NCBI GenBank assembly: GCA_963729075.1
Contig: CAVSMU010000001.1
Span: 1 to 64,000, forward strand
Reading direction: 5' to 3'
Length of the DNA: 64,000 nt
Source: WHSW01 sp963729075
GTDB taxonomy: Bacteria; Actinomycetota; Thermoleophilia; Solirubrobacterales; 70-9
The number at the start of each line of letters is the position of its first letter. The stretch's first letter is position 1. Below are positions 44,159-54,665 of this stretch, in pieces. Position numbers and translations under genes: made by a program. Under the pieces are notes generated by a model. It had not been told where the DNA came from and searched no databases. It saw only the letters and a list, made by a program, of their open reading frames with translations.

Positions 44159-44206
44159 CCGAACGTCCCGGACTACCCTCTATAACGGCCACTGCGGGAC
44201 GTTCGG
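44159..44206. repeat. Intergenic palindrome family 1, copy 2
   Basis: CCGAACGTCCCG at 44159-44170 and CGGGACGTTCGG at 44195-44206 are perfect inverted repeats with a central CTATAACGG-like core, matching the copy at 40223 in sequence and spacing. It follows the lipoprotein gene. Confidence 0.8.
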
Positions 44207-44247
44207 TGGTTGGGGCGAGCGGAACCGCCATTCGCGAAGGCAACGCA

Positions 44248-44366
44248 GCGACACCACACGGACCGACGGAGAGGCGCTTCGTGCGGTCTTCGCGTCGATA
44301 TTCGTCGCTAACTCAACGCGGAGCGGCTCCGGGGCGCGTCGTGTGGTGCTGCTGTCGCCAACGTGA
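44248..44366. repeat. Family-2 palindromic repeat element, copy A
   Basis: A non-coding segment matching 52844-52963 at roughly 80% by eye. Shared blocks are ACACCACACGGA, GGCGCTTCGTG, GCGTCGATAT, GTCGCTAACTC and GTGTGGTGCTG. The ACACCACACG and GCGCTTCGTG blocks are imperfect inverted copies that can form a hairpin. Confidence 0.75.
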
Positions 44367-44493
44367 CAGCGAACGCGCGACCCGCAGGGCCGTAGGAGCT
44401 CGCCGAGGTCGTGCTCTCGCCACCCTCACCGGCGGCGGGGTCACCAGCCGCGGGGTTCTCGCCCGGCAGGGCTGAGCGTGCCGGGCGCCCGTG

Positions 44494-44868
44494 CTACTGG
44501 CGGGCGCGAGCCGGCTCGAGGATGTAGGTGTCCGTTGCGACGTCGGTCTTCGCGTCGCGCTTCGGGATGAATCCACGCACAGGGCGGCCGGTGATCCTGG
44601 CGACGGCGGCGATCACCTCGAGCCTGTAGTCGCCGGAATCCGGCGACAGCGCCTCGTCCGGCGCCGATCCGTCCTCGGCCGGCTCGGCGGGAGCGCTCAC
44701 GGCGTCCACCATCACGAACGTGACCACGTTCCCCGAGATCTCGATCGTCGCGGCGCTCGGACGCCCGCCGGCGTGGCGTCGCCAGATCGAGCCGAGTGAT
44801 CTGCTCAGTTCGTCCGACAGCGCCGGCTTAGGCTGCGTCTCGGGCACGTCGCCCTCCGGGTCACCCAT
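44494..44868 (-). CDS. DUF2294-like conserved protein
   Basis: 124 residues from the ATG at 44868. SDELSRSLGSIWRRHAGGRP, then ISGNVVTFVMVDAV and ARITGRPVRGFIPKRDAKTD followed by VATDTYILEP. This matches the Na+-translocating-decarboxylase-subunit-like DUF2294 pattern, in which the central beta sheet ends in a TGRxVxxF motif. The family's function is unknown. It is divergent to the helicase leader. Confidence 0.72.
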   Translation of the reverse strand: MGDPEGDVPETQPKPALSDELSRSLGSIWRRHAGGRPSAATIEISGNVVTFVMVDAVSAPAEPAEDGSAPDEALSPDSGDYRLEVIAAVARITGRPVRGFIPKRDAKTDVATDTYILEPARARQ

Positions 44869-45015
44869 GGCAACCCCTTTCCCTTCTCCTCGCAGGAGCC
44901 GGTCGCAAAGGGCGGAGGAGGAGGTGAAAGGGCCCAGCCGGCGGTGCAGTCGAGTGTACTGCGCGCAGCTGCGACCGTCGCGGCGTTCCCGGCCCACCTG
45001 CTACCTTCATCTGCG

Positions 45016-45087
45016 TCGGGTCGCCATTCGGGCGCCCGAGGAGTTCCGTTTCTTCCGTGCACTCGTGAGTGCGTCCGGGTCTCAGGA
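45016..45087 (+). ncRNA. Two-hairpin leader RNA candidate, copy A (helicase gene)
   Basis: Hairpin 1: TCGGG (45016-45020), bulged T, CGCC (45022-45025), 5-nt loop, GGCG-CCCGA (45031-45039). Then GGAGTTCCGT (45040-45049). Hairpin 2: GCACT (45059-45063), loop CGTG, AGTGC (45068-45072). Then GGGTCTCAGGA (45077-45087). All conserved blocks recur in order in copy B at 46929-47002, with base changes that keep both stems paired. It ends 29 nt before the helicase ATG, which has its own CAAGGAGTT ribosome binding site. Confidence 0.7.
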
Positions 45088-45116
45088 TTCCCACCACTCA
45101 CAAGGAGTTGCACCAC

Positions 45117-46332
45117 ATGTCTTTCGCCGATCTCGGCGTCTCGCGACCTGTCGCGGGCGCCCTCGCAAAGCGCGGGATCTCCGCGCCCTTCGCCGTCCAA
45201 AAGCTCGTCATCGAGGACGTCCTCGACGGCCGTGACGTCCTCGTCCAGTCGCCGACAGGGTCAGGCAAGACGCTCGCCTTCGGCGCCCCGCTCGTCGACC
45301 TGATCGAGGCCGGCGACCGCCGCCCGGCGGCGCTGATCCTCGTGCCGACGCGCGAGCTCGCCGTGCAGATCGTCGACGAGCTGCACGACGTCGCCACCGC
45401 CCGAGCCCTCTCGATCGCCCCCGTCTACGGCGGCGTCGGTCTCGAGCGGCAGGCGAAGCGGGCGGCTCGCGCCCACATCGTCGTCGCCACCCCGGGCCGG
45501 CTCGAGGACCTGCTCCAGCGGCGCGCGTTCGTCCTCGATCACGTTCGCGTGCTGGTCATCGACGAGGCCGACCGGATGCTCGACATGGGCTTCAAGCCCG
45601 CCGTCGACCGGATCGTCGCCCGCACGCCGCGCGAGCGCCAGACGCTCTTCTTCTCGGCCACGCTGGAGGCCGCCCCGGGCAAGGTGGCCCGCGCCTACAC
45701 GCGCGACGCCCGCCGCCACGTCCACGAGCCCGTCCGCGAGGATCGAGGCGAGGTCGAGCACCGCTTCGTCCACCTCGAGCATGCCGACAAGGTCGGCGCG
45801 CTGGTGGACGAGCTGCGCGAGGGCGAACGCGGGCGGACGCTGGTCTTCGTCCGCACCAAGCGAGGGGCGGATCGCCTGGTGAAGCGCCTCGGGCAGCGCG
45901 GCGTGCAGCGCCGTCGCCATGCACGGCAACAAGTCGCAGGGACAGCGACAGCGTGCCCTCTCGAGCTTCGCCGCGGGCAAGATCGACACCCTGGTCGCCA
46001 CAGACGTTGCCGCACGCGGCATCGACGTCGAGGAGATCACTCGCGTGATCAACTTCGACGCGCCCGGCGATCGCGACGCTTACGTGCACCGGGTCGGCAG
46101 ATCCGGCCGCGCGGGTCGCGACGGCGCCGGGATCAGCTTCGTGATGCCCGACCAGGACGCCGAGATGCGCCGAATCGCCGCCGGCCTCGGACTGGTGTCC
46201 GAGTTCGACGGCGGCCGCCCGGCGCACAACCGCCCGTCGGGCTCGCACGAACGCACGCATGGCGGCCGAGGCGGTGGTGGCGGCCGCCGTCGCCGTCGCC
46301 GGCGTGCGAGTGCCGGAGGCGGCGCGCGCTAG
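45117..46332 (+). CDS. DEAD-box ATP-dependent RNA helicase (apparent +1 frameshift near 45906)
   Basis: About 404 residues after repair. Q-motif region APFAVQKLVI, motif I SPTGSGKT, Ia PTRELA, II VIDEADRML (DEAD), III FSAT, then the second RecA domain. The frame breaks near 45906 and resumes as AVAMHGNKSQGQRQRAL, ATDVAARGID and HRVGRSGRAG (motifs IV-VI). The C-terminal tail is Arg/Gly-rich, suited to RNA binding. It resembles RhlE-type helicases that assist ribosome assembly and cold growth. It is preceded by the conserved leader. Confidence 0.88.
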
Positions 46333-46344
46333 GCGGCCGCTCGC

Positions 46345-46800
46345 TCAGCTCTCGCGCCGCTCGAGCACCATGATCGGGATCTGGCGCTCGGTTCGTGCCT
46401 GGTAGGCGGCGTACTGCGGCCAGAGCTCGACGGCGCGCTCCCAGATCCGCTCGCGCTCCTCGGGCGTCGCCTCGCGCGCTCGGACCGGACGGCGCTCGGT
46501 GCCGATCTGCGCGCTCGTCTCCGGGTTCGCCCTGAGGTTGTGATACCAGGCCGGGTGCTGGGGATAGCCGCCCTTGGAGGCGATGATCGCGACGTTGTCG
46601 CCGTCGGGGACGTAGAGCAGCGCCGCGGTGCGGTGGACGCCGCTGCGCGCGCCGACGTGGTCGAGCAGCAGCATCGGCGCCCTGACGAACGGAACGTGCT
46701 CGCCGATCCGCCCGCCGCTGTTGCGGTAGAGCCAGGTGTGGACCCCCATCAGCCGGTTGAGCACCGGCCAGCTGCGCTCGGCGACGTCGAGATATCGCAC
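46345..46800 (-). CDS. F420H2-dependent nitroreductase/quinone-reductase (DDN-like) protein
   Basis: 151 residues from a GTG at 46800. The split-barrel deazaflavin-dependent nitroreductase pattern: MLLLDHVGARSGVHRTAALL, then VAIIASKGGYPQHPAWYHNL and the NLRANPE segment. Homologues in mycobacteria bind coenzyme F420 and reduce quinones or nitro compounds. This points to an F420-containing host. It is convergent with the helicase. Confidence 0.85.
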   Translation of the reverse strand: MRYLDVAERSWPVLNRLMGVHTWLYRNSGGRIGEHVPFVRAPMLLLDHVGARSGVHRTAALLYVPDGDNVAIIASKGGYPQHPAWYHNLRANPETSAQIGTERRPVRAREATPEERERIWERAVELWPQYAAYQARTERQIPIMVLERRES

Positions 46801-46928
46801 GGCCCGCAGCTTCGCAGGTCGGTCCGCTTGCCGAGCCGCCCGAATTGCGCCCTCGGCGCATGTTCCCGGCCCAGCCGGCCAATTAGATACAATCGTTACG
46901 AACTAGTGCTCTTGCTATCCTCCCCGAG

Positions 46929-47002
46929 TCGGGTTGCCTGCCTGGCGCCCGAGGAGTTCCGTACCGCCACGCGCGCTTATGAGCGTGCGCGGGGTCTCAG
47001 GA
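46929..47002 (+). ncRNA. Two-hairpin leader RNA candidate, copy B (zinc-ribbon gene)
   Basis: Hairpin 1: TCGGG (46929-46933), bulged T, TGCC (46935-46938), 5-nt loop, GGCG-CCCGA (46944-46952). Then GGAGTTCCGT (46953-46962). Hairpin 2: GCGCGCT (46971-46977), loop TATG, AGCGTGC (46982-46988). Then GGGTCTCAGGA (46992-47002). Relative to copy A, hairpin 1 has a C-G to U-G change and hairpin 2 is largely different yet still paired. It ends 49 nt before the ATG at 47052. Confidence 0.7.
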
Positions 47003-47051
47003 CCTCTTCCTCTGATTGAAACAGCGCTTACCCAAGGAGTTCTGCACGTCC

Positions 47052-47426
47052 ATGTCAGCTACTGCCACGCCCACCCGAAACGACACTCGCGCCGACTGGG
47101 CGTGTGACCGCTGCGCGGTCACGATCACCTGGATGCCCGGCTACGAGCGCAAGGGCCTCCCGGCTGGGTGGACGCGGCGCGGCGACAAGGCCCACTGCCT
47201 ACAGTGCCGGCGCGCGATCGCGGCCGAGGCCGCGAATGAGACCGCCCCCGCGGGCGCGACCCGCGAGGAGCGGGCGAAGCTCCGCGCCGAGGCCCTGATC
47301 GAGTTCGAGATCCGGCGCGACCCCGACCGTCCCAACGGCGAGATCGCCAAGGTCGTGCGCTGCTCGGTGCCCGCGGTCCTCAAGGCGCGCCGCCGGCTCG
47401 AGGCGAGCTCGAAGAAGCGCCGCTAG
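47052..47426 (+). CDS. Zinc-ribbon protein with helix-turn-helix-like C-terminus
   Basis: 124 residues from the ATG at 47052, preceded by CAAGGAGTTCTGCACGTCC. A zinc ribbon with CDRC near 18-21 and CLQC near 48-51 is followed by a linker and a basic HTH-like region (FEIRRDPDRPNGEIAKVVRC, then SVPAVLKARRRLE) resembling a small DNA-binding head. It shares its leader with the helicase gene, so the two are probably coregulated. The function is unknown; nucleic-acid binding is likely. Confidence 0.65.
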   Translation: MSATATPTRNDTRADWACDRCAVTITWMPGYERKGLPAGWTRRGDKAHCLQCRRAIAAEAANETAPAGATREERAKLRAEALIEFEIRRDPDRPNGEIAKVVRCSVPAVLKARRRLEASSKKRR

Positions 47427-47458
47427 GCGCAGCGCGCCCAGGCCCGCCGGCCTGGACC

Positions 47459-48400
47459 TCAGGACTCGTCGCCGTCCCTGAGGGCGGCGGCCAGCTCCTC
47501 GCGATCCATCTTCGAACGCCCCGGGATCTTCTCCCGCTGGGCGCGCTCGTAAAGCTCCTCACGGCTCAGCTGCTCGAGCTCGTCGCCGTCCTCGGCCTGC
47601 TCGCGCGCGGCGAGCATGTCGTCGCCCTTGCGCACGCGCGCGAGCGTCTGCTCGAGGGCCGCCATCAGATCCGGTACGGGCTTCGGCTGCCGCTCCGGCT
47701 CCGGGGCCTCGATCGTCGCTCCCTTGCGCTTGCGCTCGATGACCCGCCGCAACCGTTCGCGGTAGCAGTCCTCGTAGCGCTCGGGATCCCAGTCGGTCGA
47801 GAGCTCCTCGATGATCGCCACGGCGTTATCGAGCGTCTTCTTGGTCGGCTTCTTGCCGCCGGTCGGGATTTCGGACGTGCCGCGGACCTCGTCGTGAAAG
47901 CGCATCGTCGTCAACTCCAGCGCCCCGTCGCGCACGCGCACCGCGGCCAGGTACTCCTTCGTGCGCATCACGAAGCGTCCGAGCGCGACACGCTCCTCCT
48001 TGCCCATCAGCTCCACAAGGAGGCGATACGCACGGGCCGTGCCCTCGCTGTCGCCGCTCGCGATCAGGTAGTAGGGGTGGTCGAAGTAGATCGGATCGAC
48101 CTGCTCGAGATCGACGAAAGCCTCGATCTCGATCGTCCTCGTCTTCCGTGGCTCGACCGAGGCGAGCTCCTCGTCGGAGAGAACCACCTGCTTGCCGTTC
48201 CGCTCGTAGCCGTGGCCGACCTCCTCCCAGAGCACCTCAGCGTCCTCCTCGGAGCAGAAGCGGCGGTGCTCGACGCGCACCTTGTCCTTGGAATGGAGCT
48301 GGTGGAAGTGGTAGTCGAGATCGCGCGCCCCGCTGACGAGCTGCACGGGCACGTTGACGAGCCCGAAGCTGAGCGAGCCGCTCCAAAGCGCGCGCGGCAT
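47459..48400 (-). CDS. ku: Ku DNA end-binding protein with C-terminal SAP-like tail
   Basis: 313 residues. The bacterial Ku core is complete: SLSFGLVNVPVQLVSG, VEHRRFCSEEDAEVLWEEV, FVDLEQVDPIYFDHPYYLI and the TTMRFHDEV region, with the YRLLVE dimer segment. Residues 280-313 (LSREELYERAQREKIPGRSK then ELAAALRD) look like a SAP/LEM-like DNA-binding tail. Ku rings bind broken DNA ends and recruit LigD for non-homologous end joining. No LigD gene is in the window. A second Ku gene lies directly upstream (2-bp gap). Confidence 0.93.
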   Translation of the reverse strand: MPRALWSGSLSFGLVNVPVQLVSGARDLDYHFHQLHSKDKVRVEHRRFCSEEDAEVLWEEVGHGYERNGKQVVLSDEELASVEPRKTRTIEIEAFVDLEQVDPIYFDHPYYLIASGDSEGTARAYRLLVELMGKEERVALGRFVMRTKEYLAAVRVRDGALELTTMRFHDEVRGTSEIPTGGKKPTKKTLDNAVAIIEELSTDWDPERYEDCYRERLRRVIERKRKGATIEAPEPERQPKPVPDLMAALEQTLARVRKGDDMLAAREQAEDGDELEQLSREELYERAQREKIPGRSKMDREELAAALRDGDES

Positions 48401-48402
48401 GA

Positions 48403-49170
48403 TCAGCTCCGCCCCCCGAGGCTCGCCTCGAGCGCGGCGGCCAGGTCGTCGCCGTGCTCGGGCTCCTCCTGGGCGGTGAGATCGATCTCCTTGCCCGCCG
48501 CCTTGCGCTTGATCAGGTCGAGGACCGAGTTGCGGTAGGTGTCCTCGTAGCGCTCGGGATCGAACTCCTCGTGCAGCATCTCGACCAGGCGACCGGCCAT
48601 CTGGAGCTCGCGCTTCGCCGGTTTGCGGCCCCCGGTCGGGAGCTCGAGGTCGCGGGCGTCGACGACCTCGTCGTGGAACCGGAGCGTGTGGAGCGCGAGC
48701 ACGTCGTCGAGGGCGCGAAGGGCGACCAGGTATTCGCGGTCGTGGAACGTAAAGCGCCCGATGCCGGCGCGCCCGGTGCGCCGAAGGGCCTCAAGAAGCA
48801 GCCGGTAGACGTCCTCCGCGTCGCGGGAGCCGACGTAGTACGTCTTCTCGAAGAAGATCGGATCGATCTCGGCGGCGTCGACGAACTCCTCGAGGTGGAT
48901 CAGCTTGCCGCGGTCGCCTGCGGCCGCCTTGATCTCGTCGTCGTCGAGCACGACGTACTTGTCCTCGTCGATCTCGAATCCCTTCGCGATCTCCTTCATG
49001 GGGATCTCGCGCTCGTCCTTGGGGCAGATGCGCCGGTGCTCGATGCGGGCTCCATCCTTGAGGTGCACCTCCTGGAAACGAACGGTCTTCGACTCCGTCG
49101 CGGTGTAGAGCTTCACCGGGACGTTGACCATCCCGAAGGTGACCGTGCCGTTCCAGATCGATCGTGCCAT
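48403..49170 (-). CDS. ku: Second Ku DNA end-binding protein
   Basis: 255 residues. GTVTFGMVNVPVKLYTA, IEHRRICPKDEREIPMKEI, FVDAAEIDPIFFEKTYYVG and TLRFHDEV mark another full Ku core. It is shorter than its neighbour and lacks the SAP-like tail, ending in a Glu-rich stretch (DDLAAALEASLGGRS). Two unlike Ku proteins side by side suggest a heterodimer, analogous to eukaryotic Ku70/80, or separate functions. It is the first gene of the pair. Confidence 0.93.
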   Translation of the reverse strand: MARSIWNGTVTFGMVNVPVKLYTATESKTVRFQEVHLKDGARIEHRRICPKDEREIPMKEIAKGFEIDEDKYVVLDDDEIKAAAGDRGKLIHLEEFVDAAEIDPIFFEKTYYVGSRDAEDVYRLLLEALRRTGRAGIGRFTFHDREYLVALRALDDVLALHTLRFHDEVVDARDLELPTGGRKPAKRELQMAGRLVEMLHEEFDPERYEDTYRNSVLDLIKRKAAGKEIDLTAQEEPEHGDDLAAALEASLGGRS

Positions 49171-49296
49171 CGCCCGAAAAATACCCCCGGCCCCGCCCGC
49201 CGAACCTTCCGGCCGCCGGTTACACGGGCGTCACTCCTGCAGAGGTTCGGTACCGAATCCACCCCCTTTAGTCCTGCGCCTCCGTTGGGCGGCGGC

Positions 49297-51447
<2,151 letters not shown>

Positions 51448-51651
51448 CCTTGCGTCTTCCTCCTTACGGCCAGCGGGACCCCGACGCGAGGCCCCGCGTT
51501 AGACATGCGTGGCGATCTTCCGCTTCTAGCGTAGGGATCGAGCGCCCGCGGGCGGCTGTACGGGCGTCGAAAAATCCGCAACGTGGGTTCGCCCTGATGG
51601 CAGGGGGTGGCCGCACCGCCGCCCGCACGCGGGTCGAATGCCGCGCGGCGC

Positions 51652-52308
51652 TCAGCCGCGTTCGGCGACCAGCGCGGCGATCGCGTCGGCGACTGGGACG
51701 TCGCCGTTCAGCAGGTCGAACGTGAGCCCGGCGGTACGCGGCTCGTCGAGACACGCCAGCAACGTCGCCGCGACGTCGTCGCGGGTCACCTCGCCGCTCT
51801 CCGCGAGGGGGGTACCGACGGCGACGGACCCGGTGCCGGGGTCATCGGTGAGCCGGCCGGGGCGGACGATCGTGTACGCGAGCCCGGCCTCGCGCACGGC
51901 GTCGTCGGCGTCGCGCTTGGCCTCGTAGTAGGGCTTCATGTTCTCCTGCCAGGAGTCCGGACGCTCGACGCCCATCGCGCTCACCATCAGGTAGCGCTCG
52001 ACGCCCGTCGCCTTGCACGCGTCGATCAGCTTCACGGCGCCCCCGAGATCGACGGTCGCCTTGCGTCCGGGGCCGCTGCCCGGGCCGGCCCCGGCGGCGA
52101 ACACCACCGCATCCGAGCCCTCGACCTCGGCCGAGATGTCGTCGGCCTCCTCGATGTCGCGCACCACCGGCTCGGCGCCGATCTCCTCCAGATCGGCGGC
52201 CTGGTCGGGCTTGCGAATCATGCCGCGGGCCTGGTCGCCGCGCTCGGCGAGCAGCCGCAGCAGTCGGATCGCGATCTGGCCGTGTCCGCCGACGACGAGG
52301 ACGTTCAT
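51652..52308 (-). CDS. NAD(P)H-binding atypical SDR
   Basis: 218 residues from the ATG at 52308 (a GTG lies 6 bp upstream). Nucleotide motif VVGGHGQIAIRLLRLL (G-G-x-G-x-I), then a VVRDIEEADD turn, VVFAAGAGPG and PYYEAKRDADDAVREAGLAY, where the Y-x-x-x-K of atypical SDRs is kept as YYEAK. It probably acts as a small reductase or sensor. The substrate is unknown. Confidence 0.82.
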   Translation of the reverse strand: MNVLVVGGHGQIAIRLLRLLAERGDQARGMIRKPDQAADLEEIGAEPVVRDIEEADDISAEVEGSDAVVFAAGAGPGSGPGRKATVDLGGAVKLIDACKATGVERYLMVSAMGVERPDSWQENMKPYYEAKRDADDAVREAGLAYTIVRPGRLTDDPGTGSVAVGTPLAESGEVTRDDVAATLLACLDEPRTAGLTFDLLNGDVPVADAIAALVAERG

Positions 52309-52347
52309 GGCCACGCGACTACCCGCTCCGGTGCGGCACTAGTCGGG

Positions 52348-52710
52348 TCAGCTCAGCTTCTGCTCGCGCTCGGCGGCCTTCTCGTCGTGAAAGGCGGCCG
52401 CCTTGCCGGCGGTCTGCACCTTGCGGTCGAGCGCGGTAGCCCGCTCGGTGTGCTCCTCGGCCGCGTCGGCGTGCTGCTGGGCCGCCACCTGGTGCTCCTG
52501 GGCCTGGCGGCGGTGAAGCTCGGCCTCACGACCCAGGTCACGCGCTCGCGAGACGTTGGACTCGGCCTGGTCGCGATGCGCGGTCGCCTCGCCGGCGAGC
52601 CGCCGGCGCTCGACCTCACGCTTCGCGGCGCGGCGCCGGAGGAGGGCGACCGCCGCGAGGACCAGGACGATCGCGGCGATCACGATGACGATTACCAGCG
52701 CGGTTGACAT
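52348..52710 (-). CDS. Membrane-anchored coiled-coil protein
   Basis: 120 residues. The N-terminal helix ALVIVIVIAAIVLVLAAVAL is a single membrane anchor, followed immediately by a basic cluster (RRRAAKREVERRR). The rest is a charged, Ala/Gln/Glu-rich heptad-like helix (ATAHRDQAESNVSRARDLG and on) with no Cys. The function is unknown; it is predicted to lie with the coiled coil in the cytoplasm. Confidence 0.7.
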   Translation of the reverse strand: MSTALVIVIVIAAIVLVLAAVALLRRRAAKREVERRRLAGEATAHRDQAESNVSRARDLGREAELHRRQAQEHQVAAQQHADAAEEHTERATALDRKVQTAGKAAAFHDEKAAEREQKLS

Positions 52711-52796
52711 GCGCTCCCGCTCATACCCGGGGGGCGCGGATGTCAACCGCATGGCGTGCGGGGAAGCCCGGGCCTGGCTGGCCGGCGTAAGCCTTG

Positions 52797-53987
52797 TCAG
52801 ACAGGTAGGGGCTGTGGGGCCGCAGCGCCACGTCGGGCCGGTGCGGCAACACCACACGGAGCGGCGGGCGGGCGCTTCGTGTGGTGTTGGCGTCGATATG
52901 TGTCGCTAACTCCACAACGAAGCGGTGCGGGAGCCTTTGTGTGGTGCTGTCGTCGCCAACACGACAACGAGGGCTGCGGCCGCGGTCCGTGCGGGGTTGG
53001 CGTCGATATACGTCGCCAATGCGACACGTAGGGCCGCCGAAGCGCTCCGCGTCGCACTGCCCGGCTCGAGCCGCCGCTCACACACCCCGTCCGTGACCTC
53101 GAACGCCCGATCGCAAGGTCGCCGCTCTCCGTCGTTCTCCTCCATCCCCGGTCGAACGACTCGACGAGGGCCTGCCAGATCGACGATCGCCTGCGGCCCG
53201 ACGATGGTCCGCGCCCCGGAATGCGCCGTGTTGTGATTCGGCGTCGCGGCAAGGGCCGAGCTTTCAGCGGCGTCGGTGCCAGGAGCTCCGAGCTCCTGCG
53301 CTCCGCGCCCTCGGCCGGGATCCCGCGCTGGCGGGCTGTCCTGTGGTCGAGCAGCCGGACCTCCGTCAGCTGCTCGTAGTTGACGGGGATCGCGGCGCCG
53401 GTGCTGCCCCGGCCGTCGACGATCTCGAGCTCGCCCAGCGGCAGCTTCCTGCCCTCTCGGGCAACGAGCTCGACGCTATAGGTGCCGTCCTCGACGCCGT
53501 CGTAGATCAGCGCCAGAACCCACGACGCGCGGCCCTGGTAGCCGTAGACGTAGCCGACCTTCTGGCCGCCGGGCAGCTCGACCGGCGCGGCCTCGAAGTA
53601 CTCGCCGCTGGCGACCGCAAGCGTGTCGCGATAGGAGTCGGCGAGCTCTCGATCGTCCTCGAGCGCGAACCACACCGCGCCACCGGCCAGCGCCGCGACG
53701 CCGAGCGCGGCAGCCGTGGCCAGGGCGAGGCGGCGGCGGAAACCGCCGGAGCGCGCCGGCGTCGGGCGCATCGTCTCCGCCACCCGCGCCTCGAAGCCCG
53801 GGGGCGGCTCCTCGGCCGGCGCGAGCAGCAGGAGCTCGTCGGCGACCGACGAGAGCTGCTCGATCGTCTTCCGGCACTCCGGGCACTCCGCGAGTTGGTC
53901 GAGCGCCCGCGCCCGGTCCTCGCCGTCGGCGATCCCAAGCGCGAGCTCGGCGGCGAGCTCCCGCACGTGCTCGCAGTCGGCGCTCAT
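52797..53987 (-). CDS. RskA-like anti-sigma factor, open frame continuing into repeats
   Basis: The ORF is 396 residues but only about the first 225 look native. Residues 1-50 form the zinc anti-sigma domain (CEHVRELAAELALG ... LAECPECRKTIEQL), where the C-x2-C pair is present but the upstream His of the usual H-x3-C-x2-C is Gln. A membrane helix (ALATAAALGVAALAGGAVWF) follows, then an anti-sigma-K beta domain ending near RLLDH. From about residue 226 the sequence is Arg-rich and, near the end, is a translation of the intergenic repeats (RRQHHTK blocks). The true end has therefore been lost or the frame shifted. The ATG overlaps the sigma gene stop (ATGA). Confidence 0.75.
   Translation of the reverse strand: MSADCEHVRELAAELALGIADGEDRARALDQLAECPECRKTIEQLSSVADELLLLAPAEEPPPGFEARVAETMRPTPARSGGFRRRLALATAAALGVAALAGGAVWFALEDDRELADSYRDTLAVASGEYFEAAPVELPGGQKVGYVYGYQGRASWVLALIYDGVEDGTYSVELVAREGRKLPLGELEIVDGRGSTGAAIPVNYEQLTEVRLLDHRTARQRGIPAEGAERRSSELLAPTPLKARPLPRRRITTRRIPGRGPSSGRRRSSIWQALVESFDRGWRRTTESGDLAIGRSRSRTGCVSGGSSRAVRRGALRRPYVSHWRRISTPTPHGPRPQPSLSCWRRQHHTKAPAPLRCGVSDTYRRQHHTKRPPAAPCGVAAPARRGAAAPQPLPV
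52847..53060. repeat. Family-2 palindromic repeat element, copy B (tandem units)
   Basis: It begins with a hairpin: AACACCACACG (52848-52858) pairs perfectly with CGTGTGGTGTT (52878-52888). GGCGTCGATAT then recurs at about 52889 and 52998, and GTGTGGTGCTG occurs in between, showing diverged tandem units. Much of it matches 44248-44366. It lies in the long spacer between 52710 and the likely end of the anti-sigma gene. Confidence 0.75.
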
Positions 53988-54553
53988 TGCATCCCTCCCT
54001 GGCTTCGTTCGTCATCGCGGCCGGCGCCGACCTTCAGCATCGCGGAGCGAATTCGCGTCTTCGCGGTACCGAGCGGGATCTGCTCGATCGCTCCGATCTC
54101 GCGCGCCGTGTAGCCGAACAGTGCCGCCAGCAGCAGCGCTCGGCGCTGTTCGTCCGGCAGCTCGCCGAGGGCTTCGCGCAGCTCGTCGGTCTCGCGGCCG
54201 GCCTCCGCGGTGGATCTGGCCGCCGTCGCCCACATGGCCTGCTCGGCGGCGCCGATCGCGTCCGGATCGAGCGGCTCGGTTCGCTTGGCGCGCAGGTGAT
54301 CGATGGCGAGGTTCCGGGTGATCGAGAGCAGCCAGGTCGCGACGCGGCCGCGGCGCGCGTCGTAGGCCGCGGCGTGGCGCCACGCCCGCGTGAACGCCTC
54401 CTGCGCGATCTCCTCGGCGACTGCGGGATTGCCGACCATGGTCATGGCGAGCCCGAACACCCGCGCCTGGAAGCGCCGCACGAACGCGGTCGCGGCACCC
54501 TGGTCGCCGGCCGCGAGGCCGGCTACGAGAGCCTCATCGGAAAGCGACCACAT
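53984..54553 (-). CDS. ECF RNA polymerase sigma factor (RpoE/SigK-like)
   Basis: 189 residues. Region 2: FVRRFQARVFGLAMTMVGN, then AVAEEIAQEAFTRAWRHAA and the W-L-L-x-I-x-R-N core (TWLLSITRNLAIDHLRAKR). Region 4: LGELPDEQRRALLLAALFGY and AREIGAIEQIPLGTAKTRI. It overlaps the RskA-like anti-sigma gene by 4 bp, the standard sigma/anti-sigma arrangement. A divergently transcribed cupredoxin lipoprotein gene starts 112 bp away and may be a target. Confidence 0.92.
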   Translation of the reverse strand: MWSLSDEALVAGLAAGDQGAATAFVRRFQARVFGLAMTMVGNPAVAEEIAQEAFTRAWRHAAAYDARRGRVATWLLSITRNLAIDHLRAKRTEPLDPDAIGAAEQAMWATAARSTAEAGRETDELREALGELPDEQRRALLLAALFGYTAREIGAIEQIPLGTAKTRIRSAMLKVGAGRDDERSQGGMQ

Positions 54554-54665
54554 CAGGACTTACGGACGGCGGCCGCGGCGGGATTGCCCGATGCAATCCC
54601 GCGCGTGCGCTTGTCCGTATCGACGGGCAGGGGAATCAATCCCAAGGTGCTCCAGGAGGCTAGCC

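Larger units (their letters stand above)
44086..44489. repeat. 64-bp direct repeat bracketing an inserted segment
   Basis: Positions 44086-44149, the 3' end of the lipoprotein gene and just beyond, recur at 44426-44489 with one mismatch (44117 against 44457). The 276 bp between the copies contain no gene but hold a family-1 palindrome (44159-44206) and a family-2 repeat element (44248-44366). The structure resembles an insertion or duplication that copied the end of the gene. 44136-44493 otherwise shows no convincing coding region. Confidence 0.85.

Noticed and set aside
52847..53060. CRISPR-like array
   Set aside because: The repeats are palindromic, unequal in spacing and diverged, without constant-length unique spacers or cas genes.
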